Below, in pieces: positions 33,889 to 42,502 of a DNA stretch of 64,000 nt. A program made the position numbers and the translations under genes. Source of the DNA: JAZBPO01 sp963691775 (GTDB lineage Bacteria > Pseudomonadota > Gammaproteobacteria > Pseudomonadales > Azotimanducaceae); NCBI GenBank assembly GCA_963691775.1, contig OY829369.1, positions 2,480,001-2,544,000 on the forward strand, written 5' to 3'. Numbering within the stretch: position 1 is the stretch's first letter; the number at the start of each line of letters is the position of its first letter. The notes under the pieces were generated by a model. The model was not told where the DNA came from. It searched no databases and worked only from the letters and a program-made list of their open reading frames with translations.

Positions 33889-34884
33889 TCAGGCTGCGCT
33901 GACTTCCAGGACAAACACGGAAAACAGGCCTTCGCTGTCCGTCCAGTGGCCGAGCCGGTCGAAGCCGGCCGCGGCCGCAAGCGCTTCGAACTCCTCAGGC
34001 GCGTACTTGTAGGAATTCTCGGTGTGCACGCTTTCACCCTCAGCGAATGCGTAGCGACATCCGCCAAGTTCGAGCACCAGATCACGGCTGGCAACCAGAT
34101 GCATCTCGATCCGACCCAGCGCCTCGTCGTAGAACGCGCGGTGGCTGAAGGCGTCGGCATCGGCGTCGCCGCCGAGTTCCCGCGCAAGGTGGACAAGGGC
34201 GTTGCGATTGAAGGCGGCAGTCACGCCGGCCGCATCGTCGTAGGCAGCTTCAAGGCGTGAACGCGCCTTGCGCCGATCAACGCCGATGAGCAGACGCCCT
34301 CCGACACCGAGCGTCGTGCCCACGGCCGCAAGGAACTCCTGTGCAGCCGCGCGCTCGAAGTTGCCGATGCTGCTGCCGGGAAAGAAGCCGGCCACGGGCA
34401 CGCCCGCTGGGCGCCATGGCAGAACGAGTGGTGCCGTCAGATCGGCGCAGACAGCGTGTATCTCCAGGCCGGGGAAATCAGCGGCGAGGCGTTCGGCCGC
34501 TTCCAGCAAGTGGTCCCGCGAAATATCGACGGGCATGTAAGCCCGCGGCCGCAGCGCTTCGAGGAGGAGGCGAATCTTGCGAGAGGATCCGCTGCCGTAC
34601 TCGACCAGGAGGGCATCGCGGCCGAGCAGGGCAGCGATCTCCGGGAGGTGCGCTTCGAAGATCCCGATCTCCGTCCGCGTCGGGTAGTACTCCGGCAGGT
34701 GCGTAATCGCTTCGAAGAGCTCGGAACCGCGCTCGTCGTAGAAGAATTTCGGGCTCAGGCGCCTCGGCGTCGCCGTGAGGCCGGTGTGCACTTCGTCGCG
34801 GACATCGGCGAGCTCCGGCTTCAAGTCGTGAAGCCACACTCGCTCATGCGTCGATCGCGACGCCGCTTCAGAGATCGCGCGCAA
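33889..34884 (-). CDS. egtD: L-histidine N-alpha-methyltransferase EgtD
   Basis: The 331-residue SAM-dependent enzyme converts histidine to hercynine, the first step of ergothioneine synthesis. Family features are KFFYDERGSELFEAIT, LVEYGSGSSRKIRLLL, GFFPGSSIGNF and the C-terminal ENSYKYAPEEF. A TTG start is preferred because GGGAG lies 6 nt upstream and the resulting length matches known EgtD (about 320); the next candidate, a GTG, would remove residues ahead of WLHDLKPEL. It overlaps egtB by 17 nt, indicating a coupled two-gene operon. Confidence 0.93.
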   Translation of the reverse strand: MRAISEAASRSTHERVWLHDLKPELADVRDEVHTGLTATPRRLSPKFFYDERGSELFEAITHLPEYYPTRTEIGIFEAHLPEIAALLGRDALLVEYGSGSSRKIRLLLEALRPRAYMPVDISRDHLLEAAERLAADFPGLEIHAVCADLTAPLVLPWRPAGVPVAGFFPGSSIGNFERAAAQEFLAAVGTTLGVGGRLLIGVDRRKARSRLEAAYDDAAGVTAAFNRNALVHLARELGGDADADAFSHRAFYDEALGRIEMHLVASRDLVLELGGCRYAFAEGESVHTENSYKYAPEEFEALAAAAGFDRLGHWTDSEGLFSVFVLEVSAA

Positions 34885-36160
34885 GACGGACTCCCGTGAA
34901 CTGCCACTGATTCGGCGGGTAAAAGAAATTGCGATAGCTCGGCCGCACGTGACCCTGCGGCGTGGCGCAGGACCCCCCGCGCAGGACGAGCTGGTTGCAC
35001 ATGAACTTGCCGTTGTATTCGCCGAGCGCACCGGCAGCTGGACGGAAACCCGGGTAGGCGCCGTAAGGGGAGGACGTCCACTCCCACTGATTGCCGAGCA
35101 GATCGCGAGGCCCGGTGCCCGGCCCTGCACTCGACCGCGGGTGCAAACAACGCTCATCCAGATAATTCGGAGACGGCGTGGCATGGCGCTCGGCCATGAC
35201 CTCCCATTCCGCTTCCGTTGGCAGACGCGCACCGACCCAGCGCGCGTAAGCGTCCGCCTCGTAGAACGAGATGTGCGTGACCGGCGCATCTGGATCGATC
35301 TCGCGTTCACCGGCAAGCGTGTACTCAAACCAGCCGCCATCATTCCGATGCCAGTACAGGGGCGCGCGAAGCGCGCCAGGAGACTGCAGCCAGGCCCAGC
35401 CGTCGGAGAGCCAGAGCTCTGGTGACGAATAGCCACCATCGGCCATGAAAGCAAGCCACTCACCAGACGTTACGCAGCGATCGGCCAGGGCAAAAGGCTC
35501 AAGCAGCACCCGATGACGCGGGGTCTCGTTGTCGAAAACGAAGCAGCGCGGATTCGAACCGATCGAGTGCACAGAGGCCCCGATCTCGAAAACATCTCCC
35601 GGATGCTCAGTCCAGCTCAGCGTCTGCGCAGCGCGCCTGGGACCCACATGCGCGTGGGCATAGGCGGGAAGCAGCGGGTTCTGGCCGAAGGCGTACTTGA
35701 GATCGGTCAGGATGAGCTCCTGATGCTGCTCTTCGTGGTTCAGCCCCAGGACCGTGCGCTGGGCGACATCGACGCTATTTCCGCTGCGCAAGAGGAGTTC
35801 GCGCATCGCGTCGTCCACTGCGTCTCGATAAGCGAGGACCTCACGGACCGTGGGCCGCGATAGATCACCGCGGCGGGTGCGCGGGAACTGTGCGCCAACG
35901 GCGTTGTAATAGCTGTTGAACAGATACTCGTAGCGTTCGTTGAGCGGACGCCAAGACGGCGCGAAAGGCTTGAGCAGGAACGTTTCAAAAAACCAGGTGG
36001 TATGCGCCAGGTGCCACTTTGCCGGGCTGGCATCAGGCATTGGCTGAAGGCCGTAGTCCTCGATCTCGAGCACATCCGTGAGCCAGCGGCTGCGGGACCG
36101 AACCGTATCGAAGGCCCCCAAGAGCGTAGAACAATCAATCCCCTCGGAGTCTTGTTGCAT
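34868..36160 (-). CDS. egtB: Ergothioneine biosynthesis sulfoxide synthase EgtB
   Basis: The 430-residue non-heme iron enzyme couples a sulfur donor to hercynine. The N-terminal DinB-like part holds the iron ligands (WHLAHTTWFFE and the HX3H motif in NHEEQHQE). The C-terminal FGE-sulfatase domain has RLPTEAEWEVMAERH, GNQWEWTSSPY and a closing VLRGGSCATP block. The ATG used gives MQQDSEG with GAGG nearby; a GTG at 36205 with GGGAGAGGGG is a real alternative. egtA, egtC and egtE are absent here, as in many proteobacterial egtBD pairs. The sulfur donor cannot be told from sequence alone. Confidence 0.93.
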   Translation of the reverse strand: MQQDSEGIDCSTLLGAFDTVRSRSRWLTDVLEIEDYGLQPMPDASPAKWHLAHTTWFFETFLLKPFAPSWRPLNERYEYLFNSYYNAVGAQFPRTRRGDLSRPTVREVLAYRDAVDDAMRELLLRSGNSVDVAQRTVLGLNHEEQHQELILTDLKYAFGQNPLLPAYAHAHVGPRRAAQTLSWTEHPGDVFEIGASVHSIGSNPRCFVFDNETPRHRVLLEPFALADRCVTSGEWLAFMADGGYSSPELWLSDGWAWLQSPGALRAPLYWHRNDGGWFEYTLAGEREIDPDAPVTHISFYEADAYARWVGARLPTEAEWEVMAERHATPSPNYLDERCLHPRSSAGPGTGPRDLLGNQWEWTSSPYGAYPGFRPAAGALGEYNGKFMCNQLVLRGGSCATPQGHVRPSYRNFFYPPNQWQFTGVRLARDL

Positions 36161-36339
36161 ATACACCTCGGAGTTGATTCCTCCAGAGGTTCCGCTCTCC
36201 GACACATCAGTCCCCTCTCCCGCCGATTGCAGTATGGAGACGAGGCCGGTGCGAGAACAACTTTGACGTTGCAGCCGCAGTGTGCCGCGGATCGTTTCGC
36301 GCACCTGCTCGAAGGCGCCGCTGCCGCGGTTCGACCCGC

Positions 36340-37008
36340 CTACATGCGCGCGGCGAGCGCCTTGTAGGCAAAGGTGATCTGATCCGCTGTGTGCGGTGGC
36401 CGAATGTAGCCGTGGTAATGGCCACGGGGATTAATCAGCACGATGTTGCCCGTGTGATCGACGACGTAGCCATCGGGTGCAGAGGGCTCCGGCAAAGCGG
36501 CGAAGGCGACGCTTAGCTGACTCGCGAAGTCGGCCATGGCGTCACGAGTACCGGTAACGCCACCGAAGTCCTCGTGAAAATAATGCACGAACGACGCGAG
36601 GACCTCGGGCGTATCTCGTCGCGGGTCAACCGTGAACAGGCGCCCCTCGAAGAGATCCTCGCGGCCTTCGTCGGCGAGCTGGCGGCGCGCCTGGCCCAGC
36701 ACGGACATAGACACGGGGCAAACGTCCGGGCAATGCGTAAAGCCGAAGTAGGCAAAGGTCCACGTGCCTTCGAGTGCTGCATTTGTGAACGATCCGCCAG
36801 CTTCGTCCACGAGTTCGAAGCTTCCGAGCGCTCGGGGCTTTGGCAACACTACGATCCCCTGTGCACGTAGCTCATCGTCGGTCGGAATCTTTTCCCGGAC
36901 TGCGTTGTTCAGGAACAGCAGCAACATCACGATCATGAAGGCGATGCAGCCGAGTACGGTATTGCGAATGGCCGTTGAAGCGGTGGCCTCGGGTGTTCGT
37001 GGACTCAC
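36340..37008 (-). CDS. SCO1/SenC copper chaperone
   Basis: The 222-residue, membrane-anchored thioredoxin-fold protein delivers copper to the CuA site of cytochrome oxidase subunit II. Copper ligands are complete: Cys93 and Cys97 (HCPDVC) and distal His185 (VVDHTGNIVLI). A single membrane helix spans about residues 17-36. Its GTG start overlaps the ctaB stop (GTGA), so it is the last gene of the assembly block. The tail ends ITFAYKALAARM, normal for the family. Confidence 0.93.
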   Translation of the reverse strand: MSPRTPEATASTAIRNTVLGCIAFMIVMLLLFLNNAVREKIPTDDELRAQGIVVLPKPRALGSFELVDEAGGSFTNAALEGTWTFAYFGFTHCPDVCPVSMSVLGQARRQLADEGREDLFEGRLFTVDPRRDTPEVLASFVHYFHEDFGGVTGTRDAMADFASQLSVAFAALPEPSAPDGYVVDHTGNIVLINPRGHYHGYIRPPHTADQITFAYKALAARM

Positions 37009-37970
37009 GGGGTGGGACCGGCGCTCACGAGCGCCTCCAGGTCTAGCACGGCGTTCGGCGCGGCGGGAAACACGTAGTGATCGACGAGCATTAGAAGAAA
37101 CAGCGCACCAAGGTAGATGATCGAGTAACGGAACGTTTCCATGGGTGCCCGAGCGTCACGGCCGAGCAGAAGCACCACTGCCCAGTAAACAAAACCCGCT
37201 CCAAGCGCTACGGCACCCGCGAGGTAAAGGGGCCCTGACATACCGATGGCAAAGGGCAGAAGCGAAATGGCAAGAAGGATCAAGGTGTAGAACAGTATGT
37301 GCAGCTTCGTGTACCGCTCGCCGTGGGTCACCGGGAGCATGGGCATGCCGATCTGCGCGTACTCGTCGCGTTTCTCGATCGCGAGGGCCCAGAAATGCGG
37401 CGGCGTCCAGGCAAAGATGATGAGTACCAGCAGCAGGCCACCCGGATCGATCGTCCCCGTGATCGCAGTCCAGCCGAAGAGCGGGGGCGCCGCACCGAAC
37501 AGACCACCAATGACGATATTCTGGGGCGTCGCCCGCTTCAGCCACATCGTGTAAACGATGCCGTAGCCGAACCAGGACGCGAGGTTCAGCAACGCGGTGA
37601 GCGGGTTTACAAACAGGAACAGCACGAGTGTGCCTGCAATCCCTGTCACCCCCGCAAAGGCAACGCCGCGCCGGAAGGTAACCCGCCCGGTCGCGACAGG
37701 ACGATGCTCGGTGCGTGCCATCACCGCATCGATACGCGCGTCCGCCAGATGATTCACGGCAGCCGCCGAGCCCGCGACGAGCGCGATGCCCACGAGCGCG
37801 ATCAGCAAGGTGCCGGGAGGCGGTAGGCCAGGCGTTGCGAGGAACGACCCGACGGCTGCGCACAGCAGCATCAGCATCACGACACGCGGCTTGCACATCT
37901 CGTAATAGTCACGCCAAGAGGCGTGAGCGAGAGGTGCGTCGGTGAGATTGTCGTAGGCAGATTGACTCAC
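37005..37970 (-). CDS. ctaB: Protoheme IX farnesyltransferase (heme O synthase)
   Basis: The 321-residue UbiA-family enzyme has about nine membrane helices. The prenyl-diphosphate site is NHLADARIDAVMARTEHRP and the second loop is KRDEYAQIGMPMLPV. It adds farnesyl to heme B to make heme O for the aa3 oxidase. The GTG start overlaps the ctaA stop and its own stop overlaps sco, forming a chain of 4-nt couplings. Confidence 0.95.
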   Translation of the reverse strand: MSQSAYDNLTDAPLAHASWRDYYEMCKPRVVMLMLLCAAVGSFLATPGLPPPGTLLIALVGIALVAGSAAAVNHLADARIDAVMARTEHRPVATGRVTFRRGVAFAGVTGIAGTLVLFLFVNPLTALLNLASWFGYGIVYTMWLKRATPQNIVIGGLFGAAPPLFGWTAITGTIDPGGLLLVLIIFAWTPPHFWALAIEKRDEYAQIGMPMLPVTHGERYTKLHILFYTLILLAISLLPFAIGMSGPLYLAGAVALGAGFVYWAVVLLLGRDARAPMETFRYSIIYLGALFLLMLVDHYVFPAAPNAVLDLEALVSAGPTP

Positions 37971-38998
37971 GGGCCCGAGGTCCGGGTCGCGGCGAGGAGG
38001 CGGTAGTTTACGGATACGACCGACAGCAGCAAGGCCGCGCCCACGGCGTTATGTGCTGTCGCCACCGCGAGGGGCAACGAAAGCACAACGTTGCCGATGC
38101 CGAGCGTGACCTGAAGGGCCAGGACGCCGGCGACGGCATAACCAAAGGGCCTCAGGCGCCAGTCTGCGGGGGTCGACAGGAGACGCCAGGCGAGAAAGCC
38201 CAGGACGAGCGTCACGATCAGAGCGCCGATTCGGTGCGTGAGGTGAATGGCCACGCGTCCGTCGCCGTACAGCTGCCCGCCGTCGTAGTTCGGGCCAATC
38301 TCCTGGGTAACGTCGAAGCCATGGGCGAAGTCTGCATCAGGCCACCATTCGCCCTGGCACGTCGGGAAATCGGGGCAGGCGAGCGCTGCATAGTTCGAGC
38401 TGGTCCATCCGCCGAGACCGATCTGGCATACGAGGAGCACCAGGCCAGCCGCCGCGAGCGGAACAAGGGCCCGCTGTACGGCGTGCGCGCCGCCTTCAGC
38501 AGGCGCGATACGCCAGCCGAGACGGAGCGTGAGCAGCCAGAGCAGCGTCAGGATCGTAAACCCTCCAAGGAGGTGTGCGGTGACAACCTGCGGCAGCAAT
38601 TTCAAGGTCACGGTCCAGGCCCCGAAGGCACCCTGGACGATCACGAGTCCGAGCAGAAGCAAAGGCAAGCGAAGCGGCAGATCGGGTTCACGGCGCCTTG
38701 CTATGGCAATGCCAGCGATCACGACGATGACGAAACCGAGACCCGCCGCGAAATAACGATGCACCATTTCCGGCCACGCCTTGTCGAACTCGTAAGGCGC
38801 CTCCGGATAGCGTTCCTCGGCGGTCGAGATCGTCTCTTCCGCCATCGGGATGCCGATGAATCCGTAACATCCCGGCCAATCCGGACAGCCCAGGCCTGCA
38901 TCGGCGAGACGCGTGAAGGCGCCAAGGACCACGACGACGACCGCCATGCATACGGCCGCCACGGCAAGCTGAAACCCCGGTCTGCGTTGCTTGATCAC
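37967..38998 (-). CDS. ctaA: Heme A synthase COX15/CtaA
   Basis: The 343-residue, eight-helix membrane protein converts heme O to heme A. It has RLADAGLGCPDWPGCYG after the first helix, a conserved WPEMVHRYFA His-bearing helix, a TAHLLGGFTILTL helix, and the second-half LTHRIGALIV and TAHNAVGA histidines. A Cys pair occurs in ACPDFPTCQ. GTG start with GGAG 6 nt upstream. It is placed between the SCO-like protein and ctaB in the oxidase assembly cluster. Confidence 0.95.
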   Translation of the reverse strand: MIKQRRPGFQLAVAAVCMAVVVVVLGAFTRLADAGLGCPDWPGCYGFIGIPMAEETISTAEERYPEAPYEFDKAWPEMVHRYFAAGLGFVIVVIAGIAIARRREPDLPLRLPLLLLGLVIVQGAFGAWTVTLKLLPQVVTAHLLGGFTILTLLWLLTLRLGWRIAPAEGGAHAVQRALVPLAAAGLVLLVCQIGLGGWTSSNYAALACPDFPTCQGEWWPDADFAHGFDVTQEIGPNYDGGQLYGDGRVAIHLTHRIGALIVTLVLGFLAWRLLSTPADWRLRPFGYAVAGVLALQVTLGIGNVVLSLPLAVATAHNAVGAALLLSVVSVNYRLLAATRTSGP

Positions 38999-39018
38999 TA
39001 CGGTCTCCCTCGTCCGGA

Positions 39019-39693
39019 TTAGCCGATGTTTGACAGGCGCAGCAAGCGCTTGAGGTCAAACAGCAAGGCCTCTCCGATCTGGTCGAGCCCGTGGAAAAAG
39101 ATGACGTTGCCAAGTGGGTCGACGACGAGAACACCGGCCGCCGGGAACGGACCGCCAGCCGCCACGATAGCCGGATCGAGTGCATCGCCGCCCACAAGCG
39201 CGCGGGTCTCCAGAACCGTTTGCAGGCGCGTGGATTCGATACGTGCCTGCTCAAGCTTCGGGAAGGCCTCGTCGAGCACGTCCTGCACGGCAGGAACCGG
39301 TTCGACCGCCAGCGCCGCGATACGTATGGCGCGGTCCGCATCCCTTCCAAGAAGCGTATGCAATTGTCGGAGCTGGTGGAGTTGCTCCAGGCAGGCCTCG
39401 CCACACGGCTCGGGCTGGATGTACACGAGGCGCCACAGCCGCGGCCCTTCGGCGCGAATGATGCCGCCGGCGTCCCGAAGGCCAAGGGCTTCGAGCCGTT
39501 CCGGTGGGGTGAGGAGGGCGCCGCGATTCGTTTGCGCGCCGCTCACAGACCCCGGCGTGCCGTAGTAGATGAACACGGCGGCGAACAAGGGAAGCATAGC
39601 CAGCGCCATGATTCCGACCAGGATCGCGCGATTGCGCGTCCGGAGGGCAGGGTCCATGGCGTCTGCTGGAGACGTTGCCTGCTGATCAGTCAC
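39019..39693 (-). CDS. SCO-like membrane protein lacking the distal His
   Basis: This 224-residue protein sits between SURF1 and ctaA, where gammaproteobacteria often have an unnamed conserved gene. One N-terminal membrane helix (about 23-43) is followed by a thioredoxin-like domain. LWRLVYIQPEPCGEACLEQL aligns with the SCO active-site strand and keeps the CxxxC pair (Cys97, Cys101). At the SCO His position VVDHTGN reads VVDPLGN, so the third copper ligand is missing. It may be a thiol reductase or a modified copper carrier for oxidase assembly. GTG start overlapping the SURF1 stop. Confidence 0.8.
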   Translation of the reverse strand: MTDQQATSPADAMDPALRTRNRAILVGIMALAMLPLFAAVFIYYGTPGSVSGAQTNRGALLTPPERLEALGLRDAGGIIRAEGPRLWRLVYIQPEPCGEACLEQLHQLRQLHTLLGRDADRAIRIAALAVEPVPAVQDVLDEAFPKLEQARIESTRLQTVLETRALVGGDALDPAIVAAGGPFPAAGVLVVDPLGNVIFFHGLDQIGEALLFDLKRLLRLSNIG

Positions 39694-40448
39694 GGTGAAC
39701 GGCTCTCCTCGGCAGGGCCTGCAGCCTTGCCGTTTTGATCTGGTTCCTCGCTCGGTCTCCGGAAGGAGACGTACGCCCACCCAAGCAGGAGGACGGCGGC
39801 GAGGCCATACCACTGCACCGCATAACCGAGGTGCGTGGCAGAACTCATGTGTACGGCCCGAAACACGTGCGTCGCGACGCCGGGCTCACCTGCTTCGGCC
39901 ATAAGCACCCACGGATACAGGGTCTGGCCAAAGCTCTTTTCGAGCGCCTCGACATCGATCCGCTGTACCCGTCGAGGCCAGGCTTCCGAATCCTCGATCG
40001 CTCCGAACACCGGCGGCTCAAGGCGCTTCCTGAGCACGACTGCCCTGAGCGCCACGGGTCCGCCGGGCAAGGGGTCGAGCACCGGCACAGATCGATCCGC
40101 CGGAGCCGGGACCCAGCCGAGGCCCACAAGGAACCCCCCCTCCGAAGCAACATCTTCCAAGCGCGCGAATACCTCATATCCCGCACGCCCCATGTGCGTC
40201 CTGTTGTCCAACAAGACGATCCGAGTCGTGTCGAACCGGCCTTGCACCCGCACCGGTGTCAGATGCTCGGGCGGGACCGCCTCAGTCAGCTCAAGCATCG
40301 CTGCCGGCAGGACCGCCGCGGCATCGCGCGCCGCTTCGAGCGCGCGCTTCTCTGCAGCGCGCAACCCCTGCCAGGTTCCAAGTGACAACAGTAGCGGCAC
40401 GAATACGACCGCGAACAGCGTCAGTTTCCAGTTCGGTGCAAACCGCAT
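39690..40448 (-). CDS. SURF1-family cytochrome oxidase assembly protein
   Basis: The 252-residue protein has a membrane helix at each end (about 8-26 and 215-232). Family motifs are LGTWQGLRAAEKR, VQGRFDTTRIVLLDNRTH and GYAVQWYGLAAVLLLGW. SURF1 helps insert heme a into subunit I. The start MRFAPNW is placed just ahead of the first helix, with GGAG about 12 nt upstream. It is divergent from the DUF2909 gene and overlaps the following SCO-like gene by 4 nt. Confidence 0.92.
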   Translation of the reverse strand: MRFAPNWKLTLFAVVFVPLLLSLGTWQGLRAAEKRALEAARDAAAVLPAAMLELTEAVPPEHLTPVRVQGRFDTTRIVLLDNRTHMGRAGYEVFARLEDVASEGGFLVGLGWVPAPADRSVPVLDPLPGGPVALRAVVLRKRLEPPVFGAIEDSEAWPRRVQRIDVEALEKSFGQTLYPWVLMAEAGEPGVATHVFRAVHMSSATHLGYAVQWYGLAAVLLLGWAYVSFRRPSEEPDQNGKAAGPAEESRSP

Positions 40449-40597
40449 CCGGGGCTCGTTCTCCGCAGCGCCGATCCAGCAAGGATCGGCCGTTCCTGCA
40501 CGATGCACAGCTGCGATACACTCGCGCCGCTTCTCTTCCGGCCCGTCGTTCCCGAGTGGCCGGCGCTTCCCCGCATAGCACAACCCGAGGTCTTCCA

Positions 40598-40825
40598 ATG
40601 TCCACTGCGTTGTTGAAAACGCTGATCGTCATCCTCTTCTTCGCGGTCCTCGCGAGTCTTTCGAGTGCCCTGTTCTTTCTGTTCCAGGACACGGGCGACG
40701 ACAAGAAGCGCGCGCTCTACGCGCTCGGAACGCGCATTACGCTTGCGGCGTCGCTGTTGCTGCTGATCACGTACGGTGTGATGAGCGGGCAGCTGGGACT
40801 GAACGCACCCTGGCACGGTCAGTAA
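40598..40825 (+). CDS. DUF2909 twin-transmembrane small protein
   Basis: The 75-residue protein has two membrane helices (about 5-27 and 42-62) separated by a charged DTGDDKKRALYAL hairpin. This is the DUF2909 pattern found in cytochrome oxidase loci. GAGG lies 8 nt upstream. It is on the opposite strand to all the oxidase genes, wedged between subunit III and SURF1, so it needs its own promoter in the 149 bp shared with SURF1. A role in oxidase assembly is inferred from context only. Confidence 0.88.
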   Translation: MSTALLKTLIVILFFAVLASLSSALFFLFQDTGDDKKRALYALGTRITLAASLLLLITYGVMSGQLGLNAPWHGQ

Positions 40826-40845
40826 ATTTTTCGCCCGAGAACGCA

Positions 40846-40862
40846 GCGGGCAGACTGCCCGC
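40846..40862. terminator. Hairpin between convergent DUF2909 and coxC genes
   Basis: GCGGGCAG-A-CTGCCCGC is a perfect palindrome that folds as a 6-8-bp GC stem midway between the two stop codons. There is no clear T-run on either side, so a terminator role is tentative. Confidence 0.4.
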
Positions 40863-40889
40863 CGCGGAGTGTCGAGTGCGCAGGCGCGC

Positions 40890-41813
40890 TCAGACGATGT
40901 AAACGAAGATAAAAAGGCCCAGCCAGACCACGTCGACGAAGTGCCAGTACCAGCTGGACGCTTCGAAGGCGAAATGGTCGTCCGGCCTGAAGTGCCCCTT
41001 CAACGCACGCACCAGCATCATCGCGAGCATGAACGTGCCGAGCGTGACGTGGAATCCGTGAAAGCCTGTCAGGATAAAGAAGGTCGAACCGTAGATTCCG
41101 GATTCGAGCGTTAGGCCCAGCTCTTCGTAGGCGTGAATGTATTCCGCTACCTGCAGGAACAGGAAAACGACGCCGAGCAGCACCGTGAGCGAAAGCCAGC
41201 CGATGAGCTTCTTGCGATCGCGGTTCTTCAGGCCGACGTGTGCGAAGTGCACGGTGAACGACGACGTAAGCAGGATGATCGTGTTCCAAAGCGGCAGATA
41301 GCCGGCCCAGGCGCTTGCGGATGAGGGCGCTGCCATGGTCTCCGCCGGACCGGGAAGATACGGGGAGGGGTTCGTGCCCGTTGCCCATTCCGGCGAGAAG
41401 CCCTCCCACAGGTACTGACCAGCGATGCCCTTGTCGCCTTCGCCGCCGAGCCACGGCACTGCGAACTGTCGAACGTAGAACAGTGCGCCGAAAAAGGCCG
41501 CGAAAAACATCACTTCCGAGAAGATGAACCAGCCCATGCCCCAGACGTAGGAACGTGCGAGCTGCGGGCTGTTCATACCCGCGTGGTTCTCGCGGATCAC
41601 CGTCGTGAACCATATGTAGAGGGACACGCCGACGATGCCGAAACCGATCAGGAACAGCACGAGGTTCGAGTTACCACCGGACTTGATCGCGTTCAGCCAG
41701 CTCCCGAAGCCGTACATGAACGTGATCAGGCCGAAGGCGATCCAGATCGGAATCTTGCTCTGATGCGGAACGTAATAGCTTTCGTAGTCGCCCGCGTGTT
41801 CGGTTGCCGCCAT
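40890..41813 (-). CDS. coxC: Cytochrome c oxidase subunit III
   Basis: The 307-residue protein has seven predicted membrane helices. Signature segments are VWGMGWFIFSEVMFFAAFFGALFY (helix 3), FFILTGFHGFHVTLG and the C-terminal WYWHFVDVVWLGLFIFVYI. It supports proton uptake and stability of the oxidase. GGAGAG lies 8 nt upstream. It follows ctaG in the coxB-coxA-ctaG-coxC operon. The loop between helices 3 and 4 is long, as in gammaproteobacterial subunits. Confidence 0.96.
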   Translation of the reverse strand: MAATEHAGDYESYYVPHQSKIPIWIAFGLITFMYGFGSWLNAIKSGGNSNLVLFLIGFGIVGVSLYIWFTTVIRENHAGMNSPQLARSYVWGMGWFIFSEVMFFAAFFGALFYVRQFAVPWLGGEGDKGIAGQYLWEGFSPEWATGTNPSPYLPGPAETMAAPSSASAWAGYLPLWNTIILLTSSFTVHFAHVGLKNRDRKKLIGWLSLTVLLGVVFLFLQVAEYIHAYEELGLTLESGIYGSTFFILTGFHGFHVTLGTFMLAMMLVRALKGHFRPDDHFAFEASSWYWHFVDVVWLGLFIFVYIV

Positions 41814-41860
41814 GGCAGTGTCTCTCCGCTATCGCTCGAGACGGGGTACGCCCGTCGCCC

Positions 41861-42481
41861 TCAATCGCCCGCCGTCGGGCCTTCGATTGCATCGCCCGGG
41901 CCGGTGCCCGGAATCAATCGCGTGCCGGACGCCTCGTACTCGGCGAGCGCAAGCCGCCCCGCCGCGTCGTCCGTGATATCGAACATCGTGTACGAGAGCG
42001 TGATCGTCCCGACGGAGCGGGGCAGATCCCGATCAACGATGAATCGCACGGGCATTTCGATGGATTCGCCCGGCTCCAGCACCTGCTGATCGAAGCAGAA
42101 GCACTGGGTCTTGTGGAAATACGCCGCAGCCCGCCCGGGGGCGACCGACGGAATGGCCTGAGCAACCATCACCCGATTGGTCGTATTCGTCGCATGGAAG
42201 GTGGCCTCGTTGAGGCCGCCTGGATTGACCTTCATCCCACCGACGTCTGGCCCGAACTGCCACGGCATGCTGCCATTGCCGTTCGTGACAAATCGAATCT
42301 GCACGAGGCGAGACGCATCGGCCTCCAGATCTGCTTCCGTGTACTCGTAGGCGCCGCCCGTCTTGCCGTTCAGGCCAGTGATCTCGCAGAACACGTCATA
42401 AAGGGGCACAAGCGCAAAAGCGAAACCGAACATGGCAGCAGTTCCCGCCACGAGCTTCACAACCGTACGCTCGACCCCCAT
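41861..42481 (-). CDS. ctaG: Cytochrome oxidase assembly protein CtaG/Cox11
   Basis: The 206-residue copper chaperone for the CuB site of subunit I. It has one N-terminal membrane helix followed by LYDVFCEITGLNGKT and a beta-barrel domain with the copper motif CFCF (in KTQCFCFDQQVLEPGE). All three conserved Cys are present. GGGGAG lies 8 nt before the ATG. It is positioned between coxA and coxC, as in Pseudomonas-type operons. Confidence 0.96.
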   Translation of the reverse strand: MGVERTVVKLVAGTAAMFGFAFALVPLYDVFCEITGLNGKTGGAYEYTEADLEADASRLVQIRFVTNGNGSMPWQFGPDVGGMKVNPGGLNEATFHATNTTNRVMVAQAIPSVAPGRAAAYFHKTQCFCFDQQVLEPGESIEMPVRFIVDRDLPRSVGTITLSYTMFDITDDAAGRLALAEYEASGTRLIPGTGPGDAIEGPTAGD

Positions 42482-42502
42482 CTGACGTGCTCCCCGCGTC
42501 CG

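Noticed and set aside
35540..35575. tRNA-like GATTCGAACC string
   Set aside because: It lies in frame inside egtB and lacks acceptor, anticodon and D-stem partners; no tRNA gene was found anywhere in the window.
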